From: Chelydra serpentina
Lineage: Eukaryota > Chordata > Testudines > Chelydridae
Assembly (NCBI GenBank): GCA_037349315.1
Contig: JBAIAC010000033.1
Location: forward strand, 15,828,001-15,892,000
DNA length: 64,000 bases
Direction: 5' to 3'
Of the stretch, positions 13,105-23,660 are shown one piece after another. Position 1 is the stretch's first letter, and the number at the start of each line of letters is the position of its first letter. The translations under genes were made by a program, and so were the position numbers. Under the pieces are notes generated by a model. The model was not told the DNA's origin. It did no database searches and was given only the letters and a program-made list of their open reading frames with translations.

Positions 13105-13201
13105 TGGACATTCTAAAAGCATATATCCTGCTGATGGAAAAGTGCTCAAAGAAACTGTTTATCCTCATTTACTCTGCTCCAGTTATGTGAAAGAAAATAA
13201 G
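13105..13201 (+). CDS. WDR72: WDR72 exon (window exon 6)
   Basis: 97 bp: one base completes Ser, then 32 codons [20 protein letters not shown] and [12 protein letters not shown]. Acceptor aattatgcag; donor gtaata. Ends in phase 0. Confidence 0.95.
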
Positions 13202-14198
13202 GTAATATGAGAATGTTGTACAATGAACTTCATATTTTGCTTGTAATGATCAGACAGACTCTCAGCAAACTGGACATTTAAGGCATTGAGTTAAACTGGG
13301 TTTAGTTGTTGTATTGATATAATAAATGAGACTTGTTCCTTGATTCTAATTTTGACTTTCAAATATGGTGAATTCGTGATATACTTTGTATTTTATAAAA
13401 GGCTCTTTGTTGAGATTTTTTTTTTGTTAATTTTCAAAATTTGTATTAAAATTTAAAGGGCAAGGTAGAATATTTAGAATTCCTTAAACCCAAGGGGCTC
13501 AATCCTGCAAAAAGTTACTTGTGTGAATACTCCTATTGAAGTCACTGGGACTACACATGCCTAACTGTTTGGGCTCAAGGACTGTCTTAGTTCATTACAA
13601 AATGCATCCACCACAAACTGTTTGTAATCAGGTGTTTGAACACATTGCAGGATCAGGATAGGAATCTCAGTATAATGTAAAGACCTGTGCATGTGTTTAA
13701 CTTTTTTTCCAGTGTGAGCAGACTTTACTGGCTGTACTAAGTGTGTAAAGTTAAGTGCATGTGTAAGTCTTTGCAAGATTGTCGCCTAAGAAGCTGTTTC
13801 TAAAGTTTAGGGAAGGCTGTACAGAGGAAATTGAAGAATCAGATGGATTAAGAGTTCTTATACTTCCAGTTGTAAATGTGTGTCTGGGTGTGTGCCAATT
13901 GTAAGTTTACTAGTTACGAGCTTGACAGCAGATGACTCAAATGAACTCCGCTATTGGAAAGAATACATCTGAATGGTTGCTTTCCTCTCTGTGTGACTAG
14001 AGAAGATGCTGGCTGGTTGAATGAACAGAAATTAAGTGATTGAAAGATACAAATAAAGAATCAGTCCCCACTCTGGCAAAAACAAAACCCTATTGATTTT
14101 AACAGGGATTGTGTCTGAGTAAGGACAGCAACCCCTGGTCCAAGGCTAAGATTTAGTACTTATGGAATTTTACTTATTTTTTTCATAGACAAATAAAA

Positions 14199-14531
14199 GG
14201 CCCGGTGTGGTGGTGCACACCTGTAATCCCAGCTGCTTGGGAGGTTGCGGTTGGCAGATCGCTCAGGAGATCTAGGCTGCTGTGTGCTATGTCAATTGGG
14301 TGTCCAGTGCTACTGACAGCTTGGCCAGTGGGTAGTTGGAGGACTGGCTAGAACAACGTATCTGATGTGTTGTGATGCAACACATTGTGATGCATGTGAT
14401 GTGTTGGGGATTGGTCCTGCTTTGAGCAGGGGGTTGGACTAGATGACCTACTAAGGTCCCTTCCAACCCTGATATTCTATGATTCTCTGATCGACGCTCT
14501 CTCTGTGAGGGCTGATGGACCTGACAGTGAC
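14199..14531 (+). mobile_element. 7SL RNA-headed, CR1-tailed chimeric retroelement
   Basis: The unit is bounded by exact 12-bp direct repeats AGACAAATAAAA (14187-14198 and 14532-14543), so it was inserted by retrotransposition. The first ~130 bp resemble the 5' half of signal-recognition-particle 7SL RNA: TGTAATCCCAGCTGCTTGGG, then AGATCGCTCAGGAGATCT, GGCTGCTGTGTGCTATG and TTGGGTGTCC. These extend past the 5' stem segment into 7SL-internal sequence. The middle (14345-14405) is a TGTGATGCA-rich stretch. From 14406 to 14492 the sequence is the CR1/turtle-SINE tail (GGGATTGGTCCTGCTTTGAG ... TTCCAACCCTGATATTCTAT). About 40 bp of unassigned trailer precede the second repeat. It could be a SINE family member or a one-off template-switch chimera. 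Confidence 0.75.
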
Positions 14532-14543
14532 AGACAAATAAAA

Positions 14544-16225
14544 AATATGTGGGACCTGCTCCCATTGAAGTCAATTTTGTTTTTTTGATGTTGACATAAG
14601 TGGACCAGGATCAGACTCTTAAATCATTCCTCAAGACTATATGAGAGAGGCATATTTTTATTTGTACTCCCCCAAAAGCACTATTCAATATACAGACTTG
14701 TGTGCGGTTTTTATTAGTCCCTCCTTTTTGTTGCTGGGTAAAGGATTTTAGATGCCACTTTTGCTGCATAGTTTTCCTAAACCTCACAGGTTTAATTTTT
14801 ATGTGACGGGCAATAGCCATTAGTTTATTTTTCCCCTCACACACTTGTGATCTAAAATTAGATAGGATAATTGTTGAAGGATGTCAAAAGGTCAAAGACC
14901 ATCAAGGAAGAGAAGTAGCCAAAATACATGGCTTAGCAATAACTGGGTCACTATGATGGTGGAGCAGCTTATGTATAATTTTTTCCAACAAAGGAAAGCA
15001 TTATTTTTTTTAAAGTATCCACAATCTACCCATTTTCTGTTCTTATTCTTTGATGTTTGGCTTCGTCCTGTCTAATTAACTTCATGGCAAAATCCATGGT
15101 GATTTTTATGGCAAAATCGAGTGTGTGAGGTCAAAGTAGTTTGTGAGGCTGTACATCTCGACCTCCAAGTGCTACATCATAACATAGAGCCGGAGTTCTC
15201 AAATCTTTTTTCATAGTGGGACCCATGATTATAATTCTGTGTACTTCTCTTCCCATTTGCAATCATGTAACATCCTTGTTGCAACTCCAACAATTGCTTA
15301 TATGGAAAAGTGATATGAGAATATTATTTGTGCCTTAGAGAATCTTTCCCCAAAATAAGAGTTAGAAGCCCAGCTTTCATTGACTTTTAAGTAGTCCTTA
15401 CATTCAGGGGTCTCTGATTAAAGAGGGTGTTTAGATTCCCAGTACCAGTGGAAGAATGTATGATTTCAGCTATCAATAAACATAGCATTTGCATTCCACA
15501 TGTATTTCTCTCAGCATTGTACAACAACTGTTAATGATGAAACACAATAAGCAGAGACCTGTTGATAGATGTCAGTAACAAGTGTGCATTCTTCAAGTAT
15601 ATTATAGCCATCTACCCTGCAACTTGTTGCAGGTGAAGTAAATGATGACACTGTAGGCCATTAAGTATTTATGCCAAAACACTGTCCCCAGTGTTCTCTT
15701 GTGTCATATAATCTACTGTGAATACAGGGGTTTTTTTTGTTCTGTTTGTTATGAAGATGATTTAGGTTTTTAATATCAGTTGAATTTTTGGGCCCAATTC
15801 CTGCTCCCATTCTGCCTGTTTTCTGCAAAACTGGCAGCACAAAGCAGGCAGAAAGTTCACTTAACAAGCTGCCTGGGGATTCTCCCAGCATAGAAGAATT
15901 CACAGGTAGTGTAGACCCTGGGTAGCATCTTCCACCAGTCCCAACTCCTGGCCTGGTGTATAGATTGTGGCAAGAGCATGGGTGGAGCAATGCTGCACTC
16001 TGGCAGTCTCTGCGTTCCTAGTGGCTTTTAAGAGGGCCATACCAGCCAGTGCAATTTAGAGCAGCCCCTGTCTCAGGAAAATTCACCCACAGCTGAGTAT
16101 TCAGCACTTTATTTCTACAGATATATTTCCAGATATTAGTTTTATTTTCCAATTAGGGGACTGTATTGTCTTAATCTATTTTTTCATACGGAAATGTTGA
16201 CTAGTTGCTGTTATTTTTGTCACAG
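14544..16225. other. Intron without recognised features
   Basis: Part of a WDR72 intron downstream of the 7SL/CR1 chimera. AT-rich; nothing recognised. Confidence 0.55.
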
Positions 16226-16367
16226 AGTTTTCCTTTTGTTATGGGCTTTATGAATGAAAGAAAGGAACCTTTCTATAAGATTCTTTTTTCTGGAGAAGCA
16301 TCTGGAAGAATCACTTTGTGGCATATTCCTGATGTCCCAGTGTCGACGCTTGATGGCTCTCCAAAAG
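16226..16367 (+). CDS. WDR72: WDR72 exon (window exon 7)
   Basis: 142 bp: 47 codons plus one base, reading [40 protein letters not shown] and TLDGSPK. Acceptor tgtcacag, donor gtcagg. [10 protein letters not shown] is a clear WD strand and one of the most family-specific stretches in the window. Confidence 0.96.
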
Positions 16368-16763
16368 GTCAGGCAATTTTATATATTTTGTGCAATTTTT
16401 ATTACATTGTTGCTACCTCAGTTCTCATGAAAAGTCACCCGGGAAAGTGGAACTTCTATAATCATTCAGGGCAGAATTCATCTCTGGTCTGTAAAACCAG
16501 CACAAGGTTCTCCACACCAATAAAACCATGCGTAGGTCTGGAGGGGGAAACATAGGCACAGTCCTTGCACAGGTTGCCCACCCTGGCCAAAATGCCATGG
16601 AAAGGGCTGTCACGCTGGGCCTACATAGGCCAGTACATGAAGGTTGCCCCACTGAGGGACTATGTGATCCAGCTGGTGTGGAAAAACTGCAATTACTGTT
16701 CCAAACCACAGGACGACAGACAGGCCCTTTGGGAGGAGGTGGTCAGGGAGGCAAGTGTGCTTT

Positions 16764-16791
16764 TTATTATTTATTTATTTATTTATTTATT
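16764..16791. repeat. (TTTA)n microsatellite
   Basis: About six TTTA units in the intron before WDR72 exon 8, followed by a T-run. Confidence 0.9.
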
Positions 16792-16893
16792 AACTTCTTT
16801 TTTTTTACAATCAGTCACTTCTCTGACTTGTTTTCTATTTTTGAATCCCTGGAAATTTCATGTGAATTATTCTTGACTATTCCTTTTCCCTAG

Positions 16894-17139
16894 AGATCCC
16901 AATAGCAGCAGCTTGGACTCTGCAGGACGATTTTGACAAACATCGTGCTATGTCGGAAGGCATTATTGATCATCTTTGTGCATCTAAAGATGGGACCGAA
17001 AGTGCAGCAGTCACTTCATCCGTATATGTGCCCAACCTTGATAAGCTGGTGTGTGGTTGTGAAGATGGGAAAATTTTTGTAACACTTGCTTTGCATGCTG
17101 CCAAAGCAAGAATTTTAGAAGACATTTCCTTGCTGAAGC
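16894..17139 (+). CDS. WDR72: WDR72 exon (window exon 8)
   Basis: 246 bp: AG completes Glu, then 81 codons ([81 protein letters not shown]) and one base C, completed to His by the next exon. Acceptor tttccctag; donor gtaagt. [12 protein letters not shown] is a propeller strand. A CR1 LINE end begins about 40 bp past the donor. Confidence 0.96.
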
Positions 17140-17180
17140 GTAAGTTTTTAATGCAATTTTACTTAATCTGATTTTTAATC

Positions 17181-17455
17181 AATCATAGAATCTCAGGGTT
17201 GGAAGGGACCACAGGAGGTCATCTAGTCCAACCCCCTGCTCAAAGCAGGACCAACCCCAACTAAATCATCCCAGCCAGGGCTTTGTCAAGCCTGACCTTA
17301 AAAACTTCTAAGGAAGGAGATTCCACCACCTCCCTAGGTAACCCATTCCAGTGCTTCACCACCCTACTAGTGAAAAAGTTTTTCCTAATATCCAACCTAA
17401 ATCTCCCCCTCTGCAACTTGAGACCATTACTCCTTGTTCTGGAGTAATTATCCTT
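17181..17455 (-). mobile_element. CR1 LINE 3' end
   Basis: Antisense: AATCATAGAATCTCAGGGTT, GGTCATCTAGTCCAACCCCC, GGAGATTCCACCACCTCCCT and GTGAAAAAGTTTTTCCTAAT are hallmark CR1 3' sequences, with the terminal ATGATT-type repeat at 17181. Lies about 40 bp past exon 8 of WDR72. Confidence 0.88.
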
Positions 17456-17500
17456 TTAACATTCCTCTAAATGAGAGAGGATGCAGGAAGTAAGGATATG

Positions 17501-17592
17501 AGGGCTCAGTTTTGTCCTCAGTCACACAAGTTCTGGTCCTGGTGGTGTTGCTGAGAGCAGCAGCCATGAAACTGAGGGCAGAATTGAGCCCT
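17501..17592. repeat. Small palindromic miniature element
   Basis: AGGGCTCAGTTTTGTCCTCA at the left pairs imperfectly with ACTGAGGGCAGAATTGAGCCCT at the right. It sits next to the CR1 end at 17181-17455. Confidence 0.5.
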
Positions 17593-18044
17593 TTTCTTTG
17601 TATTCAATATTGTTTCTCTTGTGTAACAAATACATGTTTATACTGCTCTCCCCTGGATATGTTGCCATGAATCATTTGTTTAGTATTGTACAGTGTGTAT
17701 GTTTTCACTGTTTCATTATATAGGTGAAGAAATTGCCACCCATATAAATATGGGTCATGTTACCTTGCCTTTAAAGTATTTGCATAAAAGAATCTTTATT
17801 TCAATCTTGAAAGAATTGAAATGTTTCCTCTGCTCCAGTTTCAGAAGGTGTTTAAAACTTGGCGTGTGGTTTGGTTTGGTTTGATGTTTTTTCTTTTTAA
17901 TACAAGAAGGTCACTTTTTTTTAATTTTGAGGCCCATATGTTGATGCACCTTAGGTTCTTTCCAGGCACATTTTTCCATTAAAGAAGTGGGAGCCCGATT
18001 GTGCAAATACTTACAATTGAGCATGGATTCGTTATTGTGATGAA

Positions 18045-18177
18045 TTTTCTTATCAGGCCTGATTCTCCTCTCAATTACAGCAGTATAATCAAGGGAGATA
18101 CACCAGAATAAAGCCAGTGTAAATCTCCCTTGATTATACTGCTGTAATTGAGAGGAGAATCAGGCCTGATAAGAAAA
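18045..18177. repeat. Perfect 55-bp inverted repeat (hairpin)
   Basis: Arms 18045-18099 and 18123-18177 are exactly complementary, from TTTTCTTATCAGGCCTGATT inward to AAGGGAGAT, around a 23-nt spacer. The inner part (GGCCTGATTCTCCTCTCAATTACA-like) belongs to a common miniature-element type also seen at 20150-20257, where the arms are much diverged. Confidence 0.88.
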
Positions 18178-18557
18178 CAGGACCAATAGGGACTACTTGG
18201 GATCATAAACACTATGCCTAGTCATAAGCATTTTCAGAGTCTGGTCCTAAGTTTGGTCTGTGTTTGTTTTTAAAATGTGTGGAGACATTCTGTAGTCTAC
18301 TTAATCCTGCTTACTGAGAGTTTTACCCAAGTAAGACTGAGGACCCTGAACTCCCCTCCACTTGAGCAGTTGAAAGACCCTAAGCCCTTGGGTGAAGATC
18401 AGGGAGTGCCAAGGGGAAAATGGTACAGTATGTTCCCCCACCAGCACCGAACCACTTCTCTCCCCTCTGCAACCCTGTATTGGAGCCTAGCTCTGCACAG
18501 CCAATGCTCTGTTCATATACAGGAGAACTGGCTGTGACGTATTGCAAAGAAACAGAT

Positions 18558-19087
18558 GGTATATCTACACTGCAATGTAAGCCCAGCGTTTGAACTCCGG
18601 TTCAAGCCTAATCCCTCTTCTGTCTCCACACAAATTGTGCTAACCCAGGACTCAGGCCAAGGGTTCCAGGACCCCACAGAGGTGCAGTGTCCAAGCCTGA
18701 GTCAAGCTGGGAGCCAGGGTTCAAGCCCTATTGCTTTGCAGTGTAGATGCAGCCCCACAGGACTCGTGCTCTGGGATTCTGCCAAAAGTACCCCACAATT
18801 CCTCTGAACAGTCAAGTTTGGTGGATGGTCAAGTTTTTGCACACAGCACCATGAACAAAGGGCTAGAGCGACTACATTATGCAAGGAAGTCTGGAATATG
18901 GCTGGTAGGACTCAGGCCTGCAAATGCAGTGTGGATGCTGGTGCCCCAGGTTGGGACACAAGGTTCAACAATTTCTAACCTGTGGTTACAAATGAGTGTA
19001 GACGCTCAAACCCTAGGTTAACAAACCCAGGGTCTGCTAACTCAAGTTCTTCTAACCCTAGGCTGACATTGCATTGCAGACATATCC
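18558..19087. repeat. Degenerate GGTATRTCTACACTGCA miniature element
   Basis: Left end GGTATATCTACACTGCAATG; right end GACATTGCATTGCAGACATA. Internal blocks such as AACCCAGGACTCAGGCC, GTTCAAGCCCTATTGC and GCAGTGTAGATGCAGCC repeat in both orientations. The ends resemble the TTAA-flanked element at 32036-32178. Confidence 0.5.
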
Positions 19088-19353
19088 GGAGTCTTTCTGT
19101 AGTTGAGTTGGGTGTGGAAGGTTTCAGATCCAGTGGGTTCCTGCCTGCAGATCCTGGGCTGTGCTCCTTTTGGTTATTTCTCCTCTCAAGTCCCCTCTAC
19201 CTCTGACTCCCCTCCCAAAAAGGAAAAATATTGCAGAGTGGCAGCAGCTCAGGAGCTGTGGATCTGTGCTCCTATTGTGTGCTTTTTGTGGCATAGAGAA
19301 AAGAATTTTATCTTGGCCTAAAACTCTTACTCATTTAGGAGTGAGCTCTTCAA

Positions 19354-19502
19354 TAGAGGTGGTGCTAGCCCATTGGGGGTCCTAAGCAGGAGTATTTTTG
19401 ACCCCTCCCAAACACATACTAAAAAAGCAAATAGGGGATCCCCTTGAGCTGCTTGGGGTGCTAAGCAATTGCTTAGTTTGTTTATGCCTAACGCCGACAC
19501 TG
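19354..19502. mobile_element. hAT-type miniature element with 8-bp target duplication
   Basis: 149 bp flanked by exact CTCTTCAA repeats (19346-19353 and 19503-19510). Left end TAGAGGTGGTGCTAGCC, right end (read inward) CAGTGTCGGCGTTAGGC. It lies about 125 bp before WDR72 exon 9. Confidence 0.75.
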
Positions 19503-19628
19503 CTCTTCAATACGTTTCATCGTACAGATTTCCTGACTGCAAGAACATATATAGTAAAAATCTGAAAGCTTTTTTTTTTGTTTTTTGTAAAGGGCAGAAA
19601 TCATTTGTCTAACATTTTTGTCTTACAG

Positions 19629-19849
19629 ATAGTTTGCCTTCCAAAGTTCTTAAGGGCCACAGCAGCAGTGTTACTTGTTTACTTTATCCACACAGTAAAT
19701 CAGCCAGGTTTGATCCAAGCTGGCTGATGTCAGGTGGCCAGGATTCTTGTGTGATCTGGTGGGATATATTTACGGAGGAAATTTTGCATCAGTTCAGTCT
19801 GCAAGCTGGTCCAGTAATGAACCTGTTGTTATCACCAGAGAACTACAGA
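19629..19849 (+). CDS. WDR72: WDR72 exon (window exon 9)
   Basis: 221 bp entered in phase 1: two bases then 73 codons, including SLPSKVLKGHSSSVTCLLYP and SWLMSGGQDSCVIWWDIFTE. This is the most canonical WD40 repeat in the window, with the GH dipeptide, the D of the GGQDS turn and the closing WD. Acceptor gtcttacag, donor gtaagt; the exon ends NYR in phase 0. Confidence 0.96.
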
Positions 19850-20149
19850 GTAAGTAAAGACCAAGTAAATTGTTTTTTTAGAGGGCACGGGGGAGTAACA
19901 TTTTGCTCATAACTATACAGTAATACTTTTATTTGTAACTTAATTCCCAGTTACTAACTACTTTGTTTTGTGTGAGATCTATGTTGGCTTCCTGTTTTGG
20001 GGTTTGATTTGCCACTGTTACATCAGTGCAGTTCCCTTTAAGTCATCAACCTGGTGAACTGGAGAGGAGACTCAAGACTTTCCTTTCTGAATGTGGCATT
20101 TTTAGAGAGAACTAATTCTGAATAAACATAATTGCCAGAGAGCACACAG

Positions 20150-20257
20150 ATCCTGATTCTCTTCTCGCTTATGTATGCTGGTGTAAATCTGAAGTGTCTT
20201 CCACTGAAGTAAATAGTTACGCTGGTGTAAAAACTGTGTGAGAGGAGAATCAGGCCA
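20150..20257. repeat. Miniature element, CTGATTCTCCTCTCA-type family
   Basis: TCCTGATTCTCTTCTCGCTT at the left and GTGAGAGGAGAATCAGGCCA at the right, with GCTGGTGTAAA in each half. Related to the inverted repeat at 18045-18177. Confidence 0.55.
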
Positions 20258-20544
20258 ATAACACTTAGTTATGTATAAATGTGTGTGTTTTGGTTATTTT
20301 GATACCTAGCAAATTTCTATTGGCGTTTTTCTCATGTCTAATTAGATGCTTTAGAAACAGTCTTTTACTTCAGAATGAATGATCAGCTCTACAAATATTT
20401 AATTTCTAATATTCTTGTGCATTTTTGAAATGTACAGGGTTCAATACAGCAAACCCTTACTTACATGAGAAGCCCCTGAAGTCCATGGAGCAAGGATTTT
20501 GCCCCTTAAAGGTGAAATACACCTATTTACCAAACAAGGTCCAC

Positions 20545-20640
20545 TTGTGGTGCATTGACACTACAGCTGGAGGTGTAATTTCCAACGTAGGTAGACATAC
20601 ACGCGCTAGCTTTGTTCGAGCTAGCTAATTAAAAATAGCA
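20545..20640. repeat. Fragment of a CTACA-type miniature element
   Basis: CTCCAGCTGTAG-like sequence, GTAGGTAGACATACACGCGC and GCTAGCTTTGTTCGAGCTAG resemble a common turtle miniature element. One end only; weak. Confidence 0.3.
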
Positions 20641-21377
20641 GGGTGGACAAGATTGACTAGGTGGTGGTTCAGACAGGTGGTGGTTCAGGCTTGCTGCAGG
20701 AGTAAATACTAGGATATTGGGCAGAAATGACATGTACATAGAGTTTTAAGGCTTAACTGGTTCATAGGGCCTTGTGCTGGCCCTCTGCACTGCTTGGTGA
20801 AAATCACCCTTGTGGCAAAAGGTGGTAACATCATCTCTTAAGCCCTGTTTTCAGGGGCTGTGTTGGACTTACATGGCACCTAGGCATTTTTCTGGTCTTT
20901 TGCACAGGTTGTGAATTTAACCTAGGGTGAATTCCACCCTGTGTCAGTAAGGATTACTTGTGGAAATAAGGCTTTTACAGGAACAGATCCACATAGTGCA
21001 AAATGCAATTATAACATACCCAGTTTTTGCACTGGCGATATTTTGCCTTTGGCCTTTGTGTCATAAGAACTGACACATAATTTTATGTCAGATGAATAGC
21101 GATGGGTTAAAGTAATTTTTCATTTCTTTTTATTTCCAGGGAAAGCCTCTATTACTAAGTATATTTGTTTATATAGTTGCTGCTTTAATAGCCCACCTGT
21201 TGATGTATGTGATTTTTTTTTTTTTAAGAGGATCCAATACACATACATTAGATTGTACCTTTCCTTTGGAGATCAGATTTATTGTTAATCTGTTCAAACA
21301 ATTTTTGGGATGCAGTGTAACATTTTTGGACTGAAATGTAACACTAGTTTCTAAGTGAATATATTTTGTGGCAGGGA

Positions 21378-21470
21378 CTGTTTTTTGTTTTCTGTGTTTG
21401 TACAGTGCCTAGCACAATGGGCTCCTGGTCCAGGACTGGAGCTCATAGGTGTTACCTTAATAAAAATAAC
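21378..21470 (-). repeat. Ancient amniote interspersed repeat
   Basis: GTACAGTGCCTAGCACAATG and TCCTGGTCCAGGACTGGAGC are the reverse complement of the family at 54236-54335. It lies just before WDR72 exon 10 (36 bp from the acceptor). Confidence 0.45.
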
Positions 21471-21506
21471 TCAGTTTTTATGATCATTTTTATTATGTTT
21501 TTGCAG

Positions 21507-21702
21507 CTAAACAGGCACAGGATGGTGTGCTGTATATGCAGTGATCATTCAGTAGCACTTCTACACCTTCAGGAGAGAGTATGTCTCTTACATGCCAGGA
21601 AACATTTGTTTCCTGTGAAGATGATAAAATGGCACCTTGCTGAAAATCTGCTAATTGTCGGATGTGAAGATGATTCAGTTTATGTTTGGGAAATTGAAAC
21701 AG
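21507..21702 (+). CDS. WDR72: WDR72 exon (window exon 10)
   Basis: 196 bp: 65 codons plus one base (G, completed to Gly by the next exon). It reads LNRHRMVCCICSDHSVALLH, LQERVCLLHARKHLFPVKMI, KWHLAENLLIVGCEDDSVYV and WEIETG. Acceptor tttttgcag; donor gtaatg. It ends the propeller-rich half with a textbook WD strand (DDSVYVWEIETG). The next exon lies about 36 kb away. Confidence 0.96.
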
Positions 21703-23339
21703 GTAATGTGTTTTTTCTTGTTCAGCCCTCGCTAATTAGTTTTGTTTTAATCTATGATGTTTGGTTACATGTACCCATATCTGTAGTGGGGCCCTGTACA
21801 AATAGTAGCAGATTACATTTATTAACTAGAAACTTTAATTTTTTTTATTATAAATCAGCAAGAATTAAAGGCTTCATGTGATACAGAGTATGTCAATAAT
21901 AAAATACAAGTGCTTGAGTCAGATCCTGACAAGCAGATGATTAGCTGATATTGCAGTACAGAGAAGGGAGCCGGATATTTCTGGAAGCTATAAATAAAAA
22001 CATAAGTTATCTACTTTAATTATTAACAAGAGAGAAATTTACTGTCCTACCAATCTCAAATTATGTCATTACATTTTGCCTTCTTCAGCACACTCACAAT
22101 CTTAGCAACCTTTTGAGTTAATTGATGATCAGTAATAATGGAAGATAATTAATTGCAACTCTCACAACTGTGTAGTTGGGAAAACTAACACTGAGTATTT
22201 CAGCTTAAATTGTGGATTCACAGGTGATTTAGTAGAGTGACTGCTGATTCATAAGGATGGTAAATGTACTTATTTGAACGTTGAGAGACTTACAATTATT
22301 AGAAGCTTTAATGTTATTGAAAATTGCAATACAGTGTTTATCTCTGCAAGTGAGAACACATCTTGTGAAAAAAGAGTACATAATGAGTTTAGAAGACATG
22401 TAATATACAGAATATTAATACTAGAGGAAAATATAATGTTACAAAATTCACTATACAAAACTTAATTCACAACATTTATAAAAATATTTTGCTCTACAAA
22501 CTAATATAACTAAGTCAATGGCTTTTTTGAAAAAGTACCTATTTTAGACAAAGTTCCCTGTTTAAACGTGAAAAATACCAATATTCAATGAAGTACTTGG
22601 CAAAAAGCAGACTGCATAAATTATATACTACATGGATTTTTAGTAAGCTATTTAATACAGTTGAGTAATTAGGATAGGAACTGCCAAGGCGTATGGTACT
22701 TATTTTTCCTCTAATATACAGAATCTTAAAAAAAAAAAAAAGTTGGCTTAGCTTAAAATGAAGTTATTAGCATTTAAAATCTGTTGAAAACCATCGTTTT
22801 TTCCAAAACCAGTATGATTTTTTCCAGTATTGAATACATATTGTGTGAAAATATTTTACCTACGTTTTTAAAAATGCTTCTAAATAACACCTTTTTGTTC
22901 AAAAGAAACAGAAAAGATGTTGCTCTTGAGGTGAAGAGCCACACTGACTTGAGGAGACTGTTAAATTGTGTGTAGTGCTGTATTTATTTTCTACTGTGCT
23001 ATTATATTCTGTTCTGTGAGTAAAAGACTTAAAACTGCTGCTTACATTTACAGCTTTAATCCTACTGCAATGAAAAAGGATGTGGGATAACATTTTCAAA
23101 AGCACCTCTGTGACTTAAGAACATGGCGCTTAAGAGTCATATTCTCAAAAACAATTTTCAGGTGCTCTGGAGTCACTTAGGAGGTTTTGAAAATGCTACA
23201 CTTCTCCATTCATATTTTCATTTGGTTATACACTTTTTTTAACTGTAGTTGCTGATTAATATCTATAATGTATAAGATTCCCTTTTTTACTTGTACATTG
23301 TCTGCTCTGTAAATATGTGCTCGACAGGCCAAATTCTGT
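21703..23339. other. Start of the 36-kb WDR72 intron
   Basis: AT-rich, no repeat recognised. Similarly featureless stretches of this intron are 23661-25313, 25613-28024, 28506-29944, 31259-32035, 32179-33194, 37037-38565, 38749-43094 apart from the microsatellite at 39975, and 54835-57631. Confidence 0.55.
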
Positions 23340-23660
23340 GGGTTTTCCTCCAAAGAGGTACACATTAGATTGGATTCGTTCCCCACTCCTGCTCAACCAC
23401 CTCTTCCCTTTTGAGGTTTTGTAGTATTCAAATCATTCTTCCTCTGCCTGTCTGGTCACTCCTTTACATTACCCTTGGTCTGTATTGGTCCCCTCCTTTT
23501 CTTCCACTATACATCAAACTTGGAATACCTTCTTGATTCTGTGTTTCATGCAACCTCATTCTCCTCCTTTGCCACCCTTCTCAAGACTCACTTCTTTTGG
23601 TTAGCTTTTAAATGCTGTCCACCACTGCACCACTCCTGCCCTCCTACTGACTTTGCTCCC
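23340..23660 (+). repeat. Ancient LINE relic (CR1/L2/L3-like)
   Basis: CTTCTCAAGACTCACTTCTT (reads LKTHFF) and the preceding CTCATTCTCCTCCTTTGCCA match the same kind of decayed LINE C-terminus as at 9175-9545. Weakly supported. Confidence 0.35.

Noticed and set aside
14199..14340. Human Alu contamination
   Set aside because: The sequence follows 7SL past the shared head, has no Alu right arm or poly-A, ends in a CR1-type turtle tail, and has its own target duplication.
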